Positions 1 through 8,266 of a stretch of DNA of 64,000 bases are shown here, in pieces. The translations under genes and the position numbers were made by a program. Each line of letters starts with the position of its first letter. Position 1 is the first letter of the stretch. Under the pieces are notes generated by a model. It was given only the letters and a program-made list of their open reading frames with translations, was not told the DNA's origin and searched no databases. This stretch comes from CAZUHB01 sp964620445 (lineage in GTDB: Bacteria; Planctomycetota; B15-G4; CAYZWU01), in the NCBI GenBank assembly GCA_964620445.1, contig CAZUHB010000008.1, positions 1 to 64,000 on the forward strand, in the 5' to 3' direction.

Positions 1-1703
1 ACCTGATCGAGGCCTCGGGCCATCCCACCAAGATCCACACCTTCGGCATGGACCTCCCCTATCCCACGCCGCGCGAAAGCCTCGCCGCCCGGGTCGGCGC
101 CCTGCCCGCTCCGCTGAGTCCCATCCTCGGGCGGCTGGTGCTCTGCATCGTGGATGCCCATTACTGGGCCGAGCTGGCCTTCCGCAACGTGGACGGCATG
201 GACAGGATCAAGGTGGCCCAGCGCTTCGATGTGGGCGAAGAGATGATCGATGCCTACGATTTCGCTCCCGAGGTCGATGACATGGCCCGCACCTTCGACG
301 AGGCCTGTCTCTGGTATGCGGCGCAGAAATGCGTGCAGGCGATCGACGACGCGCGCGTGGCTCTTTCGAAGGCCGGGCTCGAGGAGATACCCGATTTCTC
401 GTTCGACTGGGAGACACCCTGGGGGTGGATCCGGATACGCGGCGGTGGGAACGACGCGATCCCCGGACGCGACGCCCTGCTCATCGTCGATCTCGGCGGA
501 AACGACAGATACGAAGGGGGCGCGGCCGCGTCCGCCGCGGGCCGGCCGATCGGGCTCGTCCTCGACATGGGAGGCAACGATCTCTACGAGTCGGACACCC
601 CCGCGCAGGGCGCCGGGCTCTGCGGTGTGGGTCTCCTCGTCGACGCGGCCGGCGATGACACCTACAAGTGCAGCCGCTACGCGCAAGGGGTCGGGCAGTT
701 CGGCCTCGGTCTCCTCGCCGATCTGGGCGGCAATGACATGTACTACAACGGCTTCAGCGGCCAGGGATGCGGTTACTTCGGCATCGGGCTGCTCTTCGAC
801 TGCGCTGGGAGTGATATCTACTCCCTCATGGCCGACGGTCAGGGGCTGGGCGGCGTGGCGGGCGTGGGCGTTCTGGCCGACCGGAGCGGAAACGACATGT
901 ACACCGCGGTGCGCGAGCACTCGGTCACGGGCCGGCCGTCCTACCATTCTCCGAATCTGGATGTGGGCGTGTCCAATGCCCAGGGGTGCGGCATGGGGCG
1001 CCGCGGCGACGGTGCGGACGGACACAGCTGGGCGGGCGGACTGGGCGCGCTCCTCGACGGCGGGGGTGACGATATCTACCGGTCGGGCAACTGGTCGATG
1101 GGCACGGGCTACTGGTTCGGCATCGGCGTTCTTCACGACCGGGAGGGCGACGACGAGTACCATGGCGTGGCCTACTCACAGGCAACGGGAGCCCATTTCT
1201 GCATCGGTGTCAAGATCGATGAGGCGGGCAACGACAAGCACCTTGCCGAGGAGAACTCGAATTCGAGCATCGCCTGGGCCCACGATTTCACGATCTCCAT
1301 CCTGATCGACGGCGCCGGTGACGATCTCTACAGCGTAAAGAAGAACGGTCTCGCCTATTCGATCAATCGGAGCGTGGCGATTCTCATCGACGGCGGTGGC
1401 GACGATACCTACGAGAGCACCGATGTGCCCCGCCCCGGCTTCGCTCAGAACAGCGCCAATTTCCGCGCCCGCGACGGCGTGTCCACCTACTTCGGCCAGA
1501 CCACGTCGATCGGCTGTTTTCTCGATCTGGGCGGGCTGGACTCGTATTTCGGCGGAATCGAGAACGACACGCACTGGCTCGATCCCGTCGACTCACCCAA
1601 CTGGGCAGACAGGAACTTTTCCGTCGGGGTGGACCGCGGCGATGGACGGATCGATTTCTCGCCCGTTCCGGTCCGGCCGCTGTCCGGTCCGAAGGGCAAA
1701 TGA
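1..1703 (+). CDS. GGND-repeat protein, 5' end outside window
   Basis: The reading frame is open from the first bases (translation begins LIEASGHPTKIHTFGM), so the true start lies upstream; the first in-window ATG at 48 is probably internal. After about 145 residues of helical, non-repetitive sequence come about 12 copies of a roughly 26-residue unit, D-x-G-G-N/D-D-x-Y followed by Q-G-x-G-x-x-G-x-G-L-L. The unit resembles beta-helix or beta-roll repeats but differs from the RTX nonapeptide GGxGxDxxx. The conserved Asp and Gly could bind metal, which is inference. No signal peptide can be judged because the N-terminus is missing. Function is unknown. Confidence 0.85.
   Translation, partial: LIEASGHPTKIHTFGMDLPYPTPRESLAARVGALPAPLSPILGRLVLCIVDAHYWAELAFRNVDGMDRIKVAQRFDVGEEMIDAYDFAPEVDDMARTFDEACLWYAAQKCVQAIDDARVALSKAGLEEIPDFSFDWETPWGWIRIRGGGNDAIPGRDALLIVDLGGNDRYEGGAAASAAGRPIGLVLDMGGNDLYESDTPAQGAGLCGVGLLVDAAGDDTYKCSRYAQGVGQFGLGLLADLGGNDMYYNGFSGQGCGYFGIGLLFDCAGSDIYSLMADGQGLGGVAGVGVLADRSGNDMYTAVREHSVTGRPSYHSPNLDVGVSNAQGCGMGRRGDGADGHSWAGGLGALLDGGGDDIYRSGNWSMGTGYWFGIGVLHDREGDDEYHGVAYSQATGAHFCIGVKIDEAGNDKHLAEENSNSSIAWAHDFTISILIDGAGDDLYSVKKNGLAYSINRSVAILIDGGGDDTYESTDVPRPGFAQNSANFRARDGVSTYFGQTTSIGCFLDLGGLDSYFGGIENDTHWLDPVDSPNWADRNFSVGVDRGDGRIDFSPVPVRPLSGPKGK
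489..1566 (+). repeat. Tandem coding repeat, about 12 x 26 residues
   Basis: Successive units begin with D-x-G-G-N-D-x-Y or close variants (DLGGNDRY, DMGGNDLY, DAAGDDTY, DLGGNDMY, DCAGSDIY, DGGGDDIY, DGAGDDLY, DGGGDDTY, DLGGLDSY) and end in G-x-G-L-L. One unit is expanded by about 40 residues near 930-1050. Conservation is at protein rather than DNA level, so this is an old, structurally constrained repeat. Confidence 0.8.
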
Positions 1704-1721
1704 CCGGGGAGGCCGGATCGC

Positions 1722-1871
1722 ATGGATGAACGGACGGAATACATCGAGTCGTTTCTCTCCTACAACAATCCCCTATTGAACGCCATCGACGATCCTGCCG
1801 ATCGGCGACGGGCTCACGCTCAGCGTGAAGCGATGATTCCTTCCCGCCGCGCCATGATCGGCATCGACTAG
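1722..1871 (+). CDS. Small hypothetical protein, 49 aa
   Basis: An ATG at 1722 follows a GGGGAGG ribosome-binding sequence at about 1706 and opens a 49-codon frame ending in TAG just before the next gene. The product is charged (MDERTEYIESFL at the N-terminus, an Arg-rich middle) with no membrane segment or Cys motif. It lies 18 bases after the GGND-repeat gene and 17 bases before the next gene, so it would be co-transcribed. I do not recognise it. Spacing and the ribosome-binding site support it, but length alone does not prove coding. Confidence 0.4.
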   Translation: MDERTEYIESFLSYNNPLLNAIDDPADRRRAHAQREAMIPSRRAMIGID

Positions 1872-1888
1872 AAAATGGAGCGGACAAG

Positions 1889-2320
1889 ATGTCAAACGGA
1901 CAAGATCGTAAAAAAGCCGAAGAGTCGTCCAACTTCACGAGAAACATCCTCCTGCTCCTGGCACTCGCCGTTCTGGTCGGCGTGATCTTCTTCGGTTTCT
2001 CCCTGCGTCTGATCTTCGTCGATGTACAAAACGCCTGCGCGGCCGCCGAGGAGCGCTTTCCGGGCGACCACGTGGACGCCCTGATCGCCTGCGCCCTGTG
2101 CGACGACATCCCCTTCAAGGAGCGGAACCGCGCGATCTGGGCGCTGGGGCAGATCGGGGACAAGAGGGCGCTCGCCGCACTCCGCGGCCTGAAGACGAGC
2201 GAGGTCCAGAAGAAGCCCTACGACTCGAGCCGGTACATCGTCCAGTACACGGTGGACAAGGCGATCGAACAGTGCGAGGGGACGATCAGCCTCACCAGGT
2301 GGATGTACGGGTGGCTCTGA
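1889..2320 (+). CDS. Membrane-anchored HEAT-like repeat protein
   Basis: The 143-residue product has a charged N-terminus, one strong membrane segment at residues 19-41 (ILLLLALAVLVGVIFFGFSL) and a short helical domain outside or inside the membrane. The stretch FKERNRAIWALGQIGDKRALAALRGL is a canonical single HEAT/PBS-lyase repeat, as in scaffolding proteins. Several Cys residues (about 48, 68, 71 and 125) could form disulfides if the domain is periplasmic. The start follows a GGAG-like sequence. It sits between the small ORF and a GNAT gene on the same strand. Its partner is unknown. Confidence 0.75.
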   Translation: MSNGQDRKKAEESSNFTRNILLLLALAVLVGVIFFGFSLRLIFVDVQNACAAAEERFPGDHVDALIACALCDDIPFKERNRAIWALGQIGDKRALAALRGLKTSEVQKKPYDSSRYIVQYTVDKAIEQCEGTISLTRWMYGWL

Positions 2321-2352
2321 AAGAAAAGCCGAGGAGAGAGAGGAGAAAGAGT

Positions 2353-2922
2353 ATGAAATATTTTCCGCTCACAATGAAACGGTGGAACGATTTCGAGGAG
2401 CTCTTCGGTCCCAGGGGTGCCTACAGCGGCTGCTGGTGCATGTGGTGGCGCACGAAACGGAGCGAGTTCGAGAAACAGCAAGGGGACGGGAATCGCCGCG
2501 CCATGAAAGCGATCGTCGAGTCGGGCAAGGTCCCCGGTATCCTGGCCTATGAAAAACGCACACCGGTGGCCTGGTGCTCTGTGGCGCCCCGCGAGGACTT
2601 CGCCTCGCTGAACCGCTCCAGGGTTCTCAAGAGGATCGACGATCTGCCTGTCTGGTCGATCGTCTGCTTCTTCGTTGCCAAGGAACACCGTCGGAAGGGA
2701 GTGATCCAGGATCTCATCGCCGCTGCCGTCGACCATGCGCGGCGCCAGGGTGGAAAGGTGGTCGAGGCTTATCCCTCCGTCCCGAAGGGCGACAAGGTCC
2801 CGCCCGTGTCGAGCTTCATGGGCTTCCCCGGGCTCTTCGAGAGAGCGGGATTCACCGAATGCGCCCGACCGTCACCGAGCAAGCGCATCATGCGCTACAC
2901 CATCGGGCCCGGGTCCCGTTGA
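2353..2922 (+). CDS. GNAT family N-acetyltransferase
   Basis: This 189-residue protein begins MKYFPLTMKRWNDFEELFG, after a GAGGAGAAAGAGT ribosome-binding region. The W-CMWWR motif near residue 27 and the later VAKEHRRKGVIQDLIAAAV (acetyl-CoA pyrophosphate loop, R/Q-x-x-G-x-G/A type) mark the GCN5-related acetyltransferase fold. The C-terminal SSFMGFPGLFERAGF is the usual GNAT helix-strand end. The family transfers acetyl from acetyl-CoA to an amine; the substrate cannot be read from sequence. The gene ends 15 bases before the convergent SSS transporter gene. Confidence 0.85.
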   Translation: MKYFPLTMKRWNDFEELFGPRGAYSGCWCMWWRTKRSEFEKQQGDGNRRAMKAIVESGKVPGILAYEKRTPVAWCSVAPREDFASLNRSRVLKRIDDLPVWSIVCFFVAKEHRRKGVIQDLIAAAVDHARRQGGKVVEAYPSVPKGDKVPPVSSFMGFPGLFERAGFTECARPSPSKRIMRYTIGPGSR

Positions 2923-2937
2923 AGCGGATCGGGATTC

Positions 2938-4770
2938 TCAGAAGATCTTCTCCACGCGGTGGACCGTGCCCGCCAGGAGCGATCCCTCCTCGATGAGTTC
3001 TTCCGGAAGGTAGACGATCCCCTCGTCGGAATGAACGGCGACGGCCTTGACGTGCAACGACCGGATTCCGCCCAGCCAGCGGCGGGCGTCGGCCACGTAG
3101 AGGAGGTCGCCCTCGTCGGCCGCCAGGCGGTCGAGCATCGTCCGCGTGAGCGCGATCCCCTCGATCCCTTCCTTCGCCTCGAGACGTCCCACCACGTCGC
3201 GGCCCAGCCTTTCGTTCACCTTTCCGCCCTTGTACTTTTCCTTGCCGCGATTGATCGTGCCGACAACCAATCCCTCGATCTCGGCAAGCGGTCTGGGCCT
3301 GGTGAAGAAGGTCACCGTCACACCGATGGCGAGAGAGCCGGCGAGACCGTACAGGGCGCGAAGAAACTTGAAACCGCCCGCGGGATCGACACCGTGGGAA
3401 AAGGGCGCGATCAGCCCGGGCCAGCGGATCGAGGCCGCAACGAGGATCAGCCCGCCGGCGAGGGTCCAGAAGGCGGCGCGCGGCGTGTAGCGTTTCCAGA
3501 AGGCGCCGAGCACGATGGCGACCACCATGGGCGGCGTGACCGCGGCGGTGAACCAGGCGTGGGCCTGGTAGATCGAGTCGAAGGATGCAAAGAGCGGCAC
3601 CAGCGCGATCCCCACCGCGGCTGACGAGAGGGAAACGATCCGGGCGGCCTTGAGGTAGTGCCTGTCGTCGGCGGTTGGCTTGAAGTAGGGTTTGTAGATG
3701 TCGTTCACCGTCACCGCCGACACGGCGTTGATCAAGGTGTCCACCGTCGACATGAGCGCGGCGGTGAGCGCCGCCATGACGAAACCGAAGAGCCCCGGAA
3801 CGCAGACCCTGTCGGCCACGGCCACGAAGATGTGGTCCGCCTCCACGCTGGCGGGCAGAACCCCGGCCGACACCATCGACCGGCCGAGCCACCCGGCATT
3901 GGCGATCGCCAGGGTGGCGAGCGGCATGAGCACCACGAGGAGGACGGTGAAGGCCTTCTTTCCCTCGCGCACGCTCTTGAGCGACAGGAAGCGCAGGATG
4001 AAACCCTGGTTCATCATGTAGAGGGCGATGTTGTTGGCGACCCCGTCCTGCCAGAATATGCCGGAAAAGTGAAAGCTGTGCGGTTCGTTGAAAGAAGCGA
4101 ATGGCTGCCGGTGGGCGAGCGGCAATCCGGACCAGAAGGAATCCCATCCCCCGAGGACGTGGAGCCCGAGTCCGAAGAGAACGAGCCCTGCCACGAGAAG
4201 GATCACGCCCTGGGCCAGATCGGTCATGATCACCGAGGTTTGCCCCCCGGCGGTGACATAGACGGCGCAGACCACGGCCACCACGACAGCCGACCAGAAA
4301 GGGTCTGTACCGAGCATCGCCTCGAGCGCCACTCCCATGGTGAAGAGATTGATGCCGATATACCCCACCATGTAGAGCATGATGATGATCGTTGCCATGA
4401 GCCGCGTGCGGCTGTCGAATCTTTTCTGAAAGTACTCGGGAATACTCACCGACCGGGAGAAGTAGATGATCGGAAACCACCCGAAGAGAAGGATCGACAT
4501 CACGATCCAGTCGTTCAGGTAGGTCATCGACGACGACATGCCGTAACGGAAGCCCGCCGCCGAGTACTTGATGAAGCTGTACGACCCCACGATCGACGCC
4601 ACGTAGCTGAACGCCACCAGCCACCAGGAGAAGCGCTGCCCGCCGAAGAAGAAATCCTTCGTGGACCGCGTGAACCGGGCGAAGAAGGCGCCGAAGGCGA
4701 AGATCGCCACGAAGTAACCGATGATGATGCCATAGTCGAGCTTGGTGCCGATGATCGTGGTCGTGTCCAC
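2938..4770 (-). CDS. Sodium:solute symporter (SSS family) with soluble C-terminal extension
   Basis: The first about 490 residues hold 12-14 hydrophobic helices and SSS hallmarks: DYGIIIGYFVAIFAFG in helix 1, TKDFFFGGQRFSWW after it, and AALMSTVDTLINAVSA in the region that carries sodium ligands. Such carriers import sugars, amino acids or organic anions with Na+. After the last helix come about 110 soluble residues, longer than a typical SSS tail and of unknown role. Translation starts at GTG directly after the preceding TAG, with GGGGGAGGA as ribosome-binding site, so expression is coupled to the small membrane gene. The substrate is unknown. Confidence 0.88.
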   Translation of the reverse strand: MDTTTIIGTKLDYGIIIGYFVAIFAFGAFFARFTRSTKDFFFGGQRFSWWLVAFSYVASIVGSYSFIKYSAAGFRYGMSSSMTYLNDWIVMSILLFGWFPIIYFSRSVSIPEYFQKRFDSRTRLMATIIIMLYMVGYIGINLFTMGVALEAMLGTDPFWSAVVVAVVCAVYVTAGGQTSVIMTDLAQGVILLVAGLVLFGLGLHVLGGWDSFWSGLPLAHRQPFASFNEPHSFHFSGIFWQDGVANNIALYMMNQGFILRFLSLKSVREGKKAFTVLLVVLMPLATLAIANAGWLGRSMVSAGVLPASVEADHIFVAVADRVCVPGLFGFVMAALTAALMSTVDTLINAVSAVTVNDIYKPYFKPTADDRHYLKAARIVSLSSAAVGIALVPLFASFDSIYQAHAWFTAAVTPPMVVAIVLGAFWKRYTPRAAFWTLAGGLILVAASIRWPGLIAPFSHGVDPAGGFKFLRALYGLAGSLAIGVTVTFFTRPRPLAEIEGLVVGTINRGKEKYKGGKVNERLGRDVVGRLEAKEGIEGIALTRTMLDRLAADEGDLLYVADARRWLGGIRSLHVKAVAVHSDEGIVYLPEELIEEGSLLAGTVHRVEKIF

Positions 4771-4971
4771 CTATCCTCCCCCGGAAGCGAGAATCTGCCA
4801 GACGAGGTGGCCGGAAAAATAGAAAACGAAAATGGCGACCACAAAAAATGTGGAGAGTCGATCTTGCCAGTTCTTCCACGAGTAGTCGCCCGAACGCCAG
4901 GCGATCACCAGCCCGGCGAGGAAGATGATCCCTCCCACGGCGTATTGATAAACAAAACTCTCCCAGTTCAA
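4771..4971 (-). CDS. Small membrane protein between two transporters
   Basis: The 66-residue product (NWESFVYQYAVGGIIFLAG onwards) has two hydrophobic helices around residues 10-25 and 35-55. I place the start at the TTG at 4971 because GGGGGAG lies 7 bases upstream; a TTG at 5001 would overlap the OPT gene and lacks a site. It abuts the SSS gene exactly and follows the OPT gene by 16 bases, giving an OPT-small protein-SSS operon. Small two-helix proteins beside SSS carriers often act as accessory subunits; that role is inference here. Confidence 0.7.
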   Translation of the reverse strand: MNWESFVYQYAVGGIIFLAGLVIAWRSGDYSWKNWQDRLSTFFVVAIFVFYFSGHLVWQILASGGG

Positions 4972-4987
4972 ACTCGATGCTCCCCCA

Positions 4988-6928
4988 CTAGGATAGCGCA
5001 AATACCTCCACCACCATCACGGCCACACCCATCAGGGCGGTCCCCGCGATCAAGCCGGAGCAGATCGACTCCTGGTTCTGCACCACCACCACGTTCATCC
5101 TCTGTTCCGGTCTGGGATAGAGCCGGGCCACGAGCCAGAACACGAAGGCGCCGAGGAACATGGAGAGACAGATCGTGAAGGGAATCATGAAGGCCAGACC
5201 GATACCCACCGGCGTGATCGGGAACTTCCCCTTGGCGCGGATCCTGACGAGTTCGAGAACGATACCCAGAATGCCGCCGATCGCGGCGGCCCAGACCGCC
5301 GAATCGGCCAGGTTTTCGAGACCCTGCGTGAGAACCTCGGCCACTGCCTTCCACACGGTGGCGGCCGGATAGGGATACTCCTCGTTGATCAATCCGGCTG
5401 GATTGTTCCGTAGAAAAAGCGGATAGAATACGAGCACCGAGAAGAGAGCGCCCGAGAAGGCGCCGATCACATGGCCGATCGCCTGAAGCCTCGGCTTGGC
5501 GCCGAGCATGTAGCCCGGCTTGATGTTCTGGATCAGGTTCGAGGCGCTTCCCGAGACCTCGGCAGTGATCCCGGCGGTGGCGATATTCGTGGTGATGTTG
5601 CCCGGCGCCAGCACGCCGTAGGTGAGCTGCGTGATCTTTCCGAGCGGCCCCGTGGGTGTGATCGACGTGATCGCCGTGGCATTGACGCCGATCAGGGTGA
5701 ACACGAACACCATGGGGATGGCGATGATTCCCATGAAAGGGCCGACCCCGAAGAACCAGTTGGCGATGAACACGAGATAGGCGCCCACGATGAAAACACC
5801 CACCAGGGAGACCTTGACCGGCAGTTCGATGTGGGCGAGGCAATCCTCCTTGCGCGTCTTGTTCTTGCCGAGGAGTCCGCCGAAAACACTCAGTATCACC
5901 TGAGGCTTGGAAAAGAATGCGAACAGCGACGCCGTGGTCATCATCGACACCCCGCACCAGAGAGACCACGTCGTGATCGCACGGAATCCCACCGTCAAGA
6001 CCCCGTCTGCGCCCACGGTGGACACGATGTCGCCCGATCCCACCATGATCGGTGCCAGGATGCAGTAGTTGACCAGGCCGCCCACGAGAAGCGACAGGCC
6101 CGCGTTGATCCCGATCAGCCCCCCCACGCCGAACATGGCCAGGTCGAGCGCGGGGCGCACGGTGAGTTCCTTGAGGGGGATGCCGTTGATGTTCGGCATC
6201 CACCAGCCGAATTTTTCCACGAGGCCGTAGTACCACTCGTCGAGCAGTTCGGGGATCGCCAGGAATCCTGCCTTCAGCCGGTCGAAGATCGAGTGAGCTT
6301 GCCAGAGTCTGACCAGCGCTCCTGTCAAACCCATGAGCAGGAGCAGGCGGGCGGGGAGGAGCGCATTTGGATTCTTCTCCTCGCTCGACTCCTCGCCATG
6401 AAGGGTGTCGAGCACCACACCCGCGGCACGCCCCTCGGGAAAGGGCATCTGCTCCTCGTTGATGAAGCGCCGCTTCAGGGGAAATGCGAACAGAACGCCC
6501 ATCACGTTGAGTCCGATGAGCCACATGATCATCTGCCACCAGGGGATGACCGAGTCGGTGATGATCATGTAGGCCGCCATGCTGGCGATGAGGGGCGCGT
6601 TCATGTAACCGGCATTGCAGGCGATCGACTGGAGGATGTTGTTTTCCAGGACGTGGTAGTTTTCGCCGAGCCCCATCCGGCTGAGCGTTTTGAAGATCAC
6701 GAAGGCGAGGATCACCGCCGTGATCGCCGTGCCGAGCGCCCAGCCGGTCTTGGCGCCGATGTAGAGGTTGCAGATCGACAGGACACCGCCGAGCAGGAAT
6801 CCGCTGATCACCACGCGCGGTGTGAACTGGCGCACATCGCCCTGGTAGACGTTTTCGAGCCACCAGCGGTCCTTCTCCTCGGGAGACATGGTCCGGATCT
6901 GTTCATCGGTCAGCTGCTTGATCGCCAC
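4988..6928 (-). CDS. OPT family oligopeptide transporter
   Basis: A 646-residue polytopic membrane protein with a short cytosolic N-terminus (MAIKQLTDEQIRTMSPEEKD). Helix 1-2 sequence NLYIGAKTGWALGTAITAV, the later ENNILQSIACNAGYM and NITTNIATAGITAEVSGSAS are typical of bacterial OPT transporters, which move small peptides or metal chelates with protons. It is the first gene of a three-gene minus-strand operon with the small membrane protein and the SSS symporter. A short gap separates it from the sulfotransferase gene upstream, so they may share a transcript. The substrate is not inferable. Confidence 0.88.
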   Translation of the reverse strand: MAIKQLTDEQIRTMSPEEKDRWWLENVYQGDVRQFTPRVVISGFLLGGVLSICNLYIGAKTGWALGTAITAVILAFVIFKTLSRMGLGENYHVLENNILQSIACNAGYMNAPLIASMAAYMIITDSVIPWWQMIMWLIGLNVMGVLFAFPLKRRFINEEQMPFPEGRAAGVVLDTLHGEESSEEKNPNALLPARLLLLMGLTGALVRLWQAHSIFDRLKAGFLAIPELLDEWYYGLVEKFGWWMPNINGIPLKELTVRPALDLAMFGVGGLIGINAGLSLLVGGLVNYCILAPIMVGSGDIVSTVGADGVLTVGFRAITTWSLWCGVSMMTTASLFAFFSKPQVILSVFGGLLGKNKTRKEDCLAHIELPVKVSLVGVFIVGAYLVFIANWFFGVGPFMGIIAIPMVFVFTLIGVNATAITSITPTGPLGKITQLTYGVLAPGNITTNIATAGITAEVSGSASNLIQNIKPGYMLGAKPRLQAIGHVIGAFSGALFSVLVFYPLFLRNNPAGLINEEYPYPAATVWKAVAEVLTQGLENLADSAVWAAAIGGILGIVLELVRIRAKGKFPITPVGIGLAFMIPFTICLSMFLGAFVFWLVARLYPRPEQRMNVVVVQNQESICSGLIAGTALMGVAVMVVEVFALS

Positions 6929-6980
6929 GGGTCTCTCCCAAAGGGAAATTGGTGAAAAAGATCATCGATCGCGGAATCGT

Positions 6981-7802
6981 TCAGGCACCGGCCGTTTCGT
7001 AACGCGTGAAGAAGGCGCTGTCCTCGTCCCTGATGCGCTTCAGCATCTCGCCGTCGAGACTCTCCCGCCATTTGAAATTGGCGCTCTTGAAGCGCTCGGG
7101 GATCGTGGCGGCGAAGCGGTCGCTGAAAGGCAGCCCGCACTCGCCCGCCAGACGCCTGAGCAGCACGCGCGGTGCGTCGCAGAGTTCCTCATAGGAGGCT
7201 TTGAAGATTCGGCCCTCGAGATCGGCCGTATCCCGCTCGATGGCCAGGGTCGCAACGCGGAACTGGCGCGCCGCCGCCACCTCGTGGGGCAGATCGACCA
7301 TATCTTGCCACCCAGGAATGTAGACACCGAACCATCCTCCACCGCGGCCCGAGCGCTTGACCTTCCGATTGAGTGTCGAGTTCACCACGGCGCGCCAGTC
7401 GCGCGCCATGTGAATGAAGAGCGCGTCGGGAAAGATGGCATCGATCCACTGCAGGCGGAGCGAAAGGCGCGGGTACTTGGCGACGAAACGATCCGCCTTG
7501 CGCAGGCTGAGAACGCGCTCCACGAGCCGCCTGTACCAATCGGCCACCTCTGGAGTGGCGTCGGCCGCACCCATGGCGTCTTCCTTGCCCTTCTTGAAAA
7601 AATCCCAGACCGACTGGGCTTCCACGGGGAAATCCGGCTTGATCAATCCCGAGAGAAGGTGGGCCACCCCGGGGAGACGGGGCAGCCGCTTGTTCATCGG
7701 AGTGAGGTATCCCACGTCATGATGGCGGCCCAGCAGCCGGTAGAGAAGGGTCGTGCCGCTTCGGTGCGGTCCCACGATGAAGATCGGACGGTCGACGGTC
7801 AT
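6981..7802 (-). CDS. Sulfotransferase family protein
   Basis: The 273-residue protein opens MTVDRPIFIVGPHRSGTTLLYRLL; GPHRSGTT is the 5'-phosphosulfate loop that binds PAPS. DALFIHMARDWRAVVNSTLN supplies the second 3'-phosphate motif (R-D-W-R-A-V-V-N-S). The family moves sulfate from PAPS to a sugar, phenol or protein Tyr. I chose ATG at 7802 because GGAGG lies 5 bases upstream; an upstream start at 7844 adds 14 unlikely residues. There is no membrane segment, so it is cytosolic or peripheral. The neighbours are transporters and do not name the acceptor. Confidence 0.85.
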   Translation of the reverse strand: MTVDRPIFIVGPHRSGTTLLYRLLGRHHDVGYLTPMNKRLPRLPGVAHLLSGLIKPDFPVEAQSVWDFFKKGKEDAMGAADATPEVADWYRRLVERVLSLRKADRFVAKYPRLSLRLQWIDAIFPDALFIHMARDWRAVVNSTLNRKVKRSGRGGGWFGVYIPGWQDMVDLPHEVAAARQFRVATLAIERDTADLEGRIFKASYEELCDAPRVLLRRLAGECGLPFSDRFAATIPERFKSANFKWRESLDGEMLKRIRDEDSAFFTRYETAGA

Positions 7803-7970
7803 CGTTCCTCCGGTATCAAGAATCGAGGATTTCTTTCGGACCACTATATCGAATTCAACTGTCCCGGCAAGGGAAGGCCCCGTTCATTTCCGAATCTGTT
7901 CGTGATATAGTCTTTACTGGACGGTCGCGCTCCGGACCGATCCGAATCTTTAACGGCTTGGAGGTCGATC

Positions 7971-8255
7971 ATGGTTGATGAATCGGAAATCGTGGTTCTC
8001 GAAACCGCATCCAGTCCCTTTATTGCTCAGATGATCGCGGAGGCTCTCAAGAGCCACGGGATTGCGGCCTATGTCGAAGGGATCTCGCTGATCGACGAGT
8101 TTGCCATGTCGCAAAAAGCGCTCGGCTTGACAAGTGTCGATATCCAGGTTCATCGCGATCGTCTCGACGAAGCTCGCGAGATCCTGGACGCCATGCGCGA
8201 GGCGGGAAAACTCATGGCGGAAGATGAAGATGGAGGCGAGACCGCTTGCGATTGA
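7971..8255 (+). CDS. DUF2007-type small protein
   Basis: The 94-residue protein MVDESEIVVLETASSPFIAQMIAEALKS... has the layout of the DUF2007 (putative signal transducing) family: a strand, a helix that lets the protein read 'move between subunits' (EAQ/FIAQMIAEALKSHGI), then AYVEG and a later DIQVHRDRLDEAREIL. TTGGAGGTC upstream is a good ribosome-binding site. The acidic C-terminus ends LMAEDEDGGETACD. Family members are small ferredoxin-like folds of unknown role. It is convergent with the candidate selenoprotein gene, 11 bases apart. Confidence 0.75.
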   Translation: MVDESEIVVLETASSPFIAQMIAEALKSHGIAAYVEGISLIDEFAMSQKALGLTSVDIQVHRDRLDEAREILDAMREAGKLMAEDEDGGETACD

Positions 8256-8266
8256 TCTGCGGGCGG

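Noticed and set aside
3658..5178. 506-codon plus-strand ORF
   Set aside because: Composition and motifs are those of a shadow of the SSS and small membrane genes.
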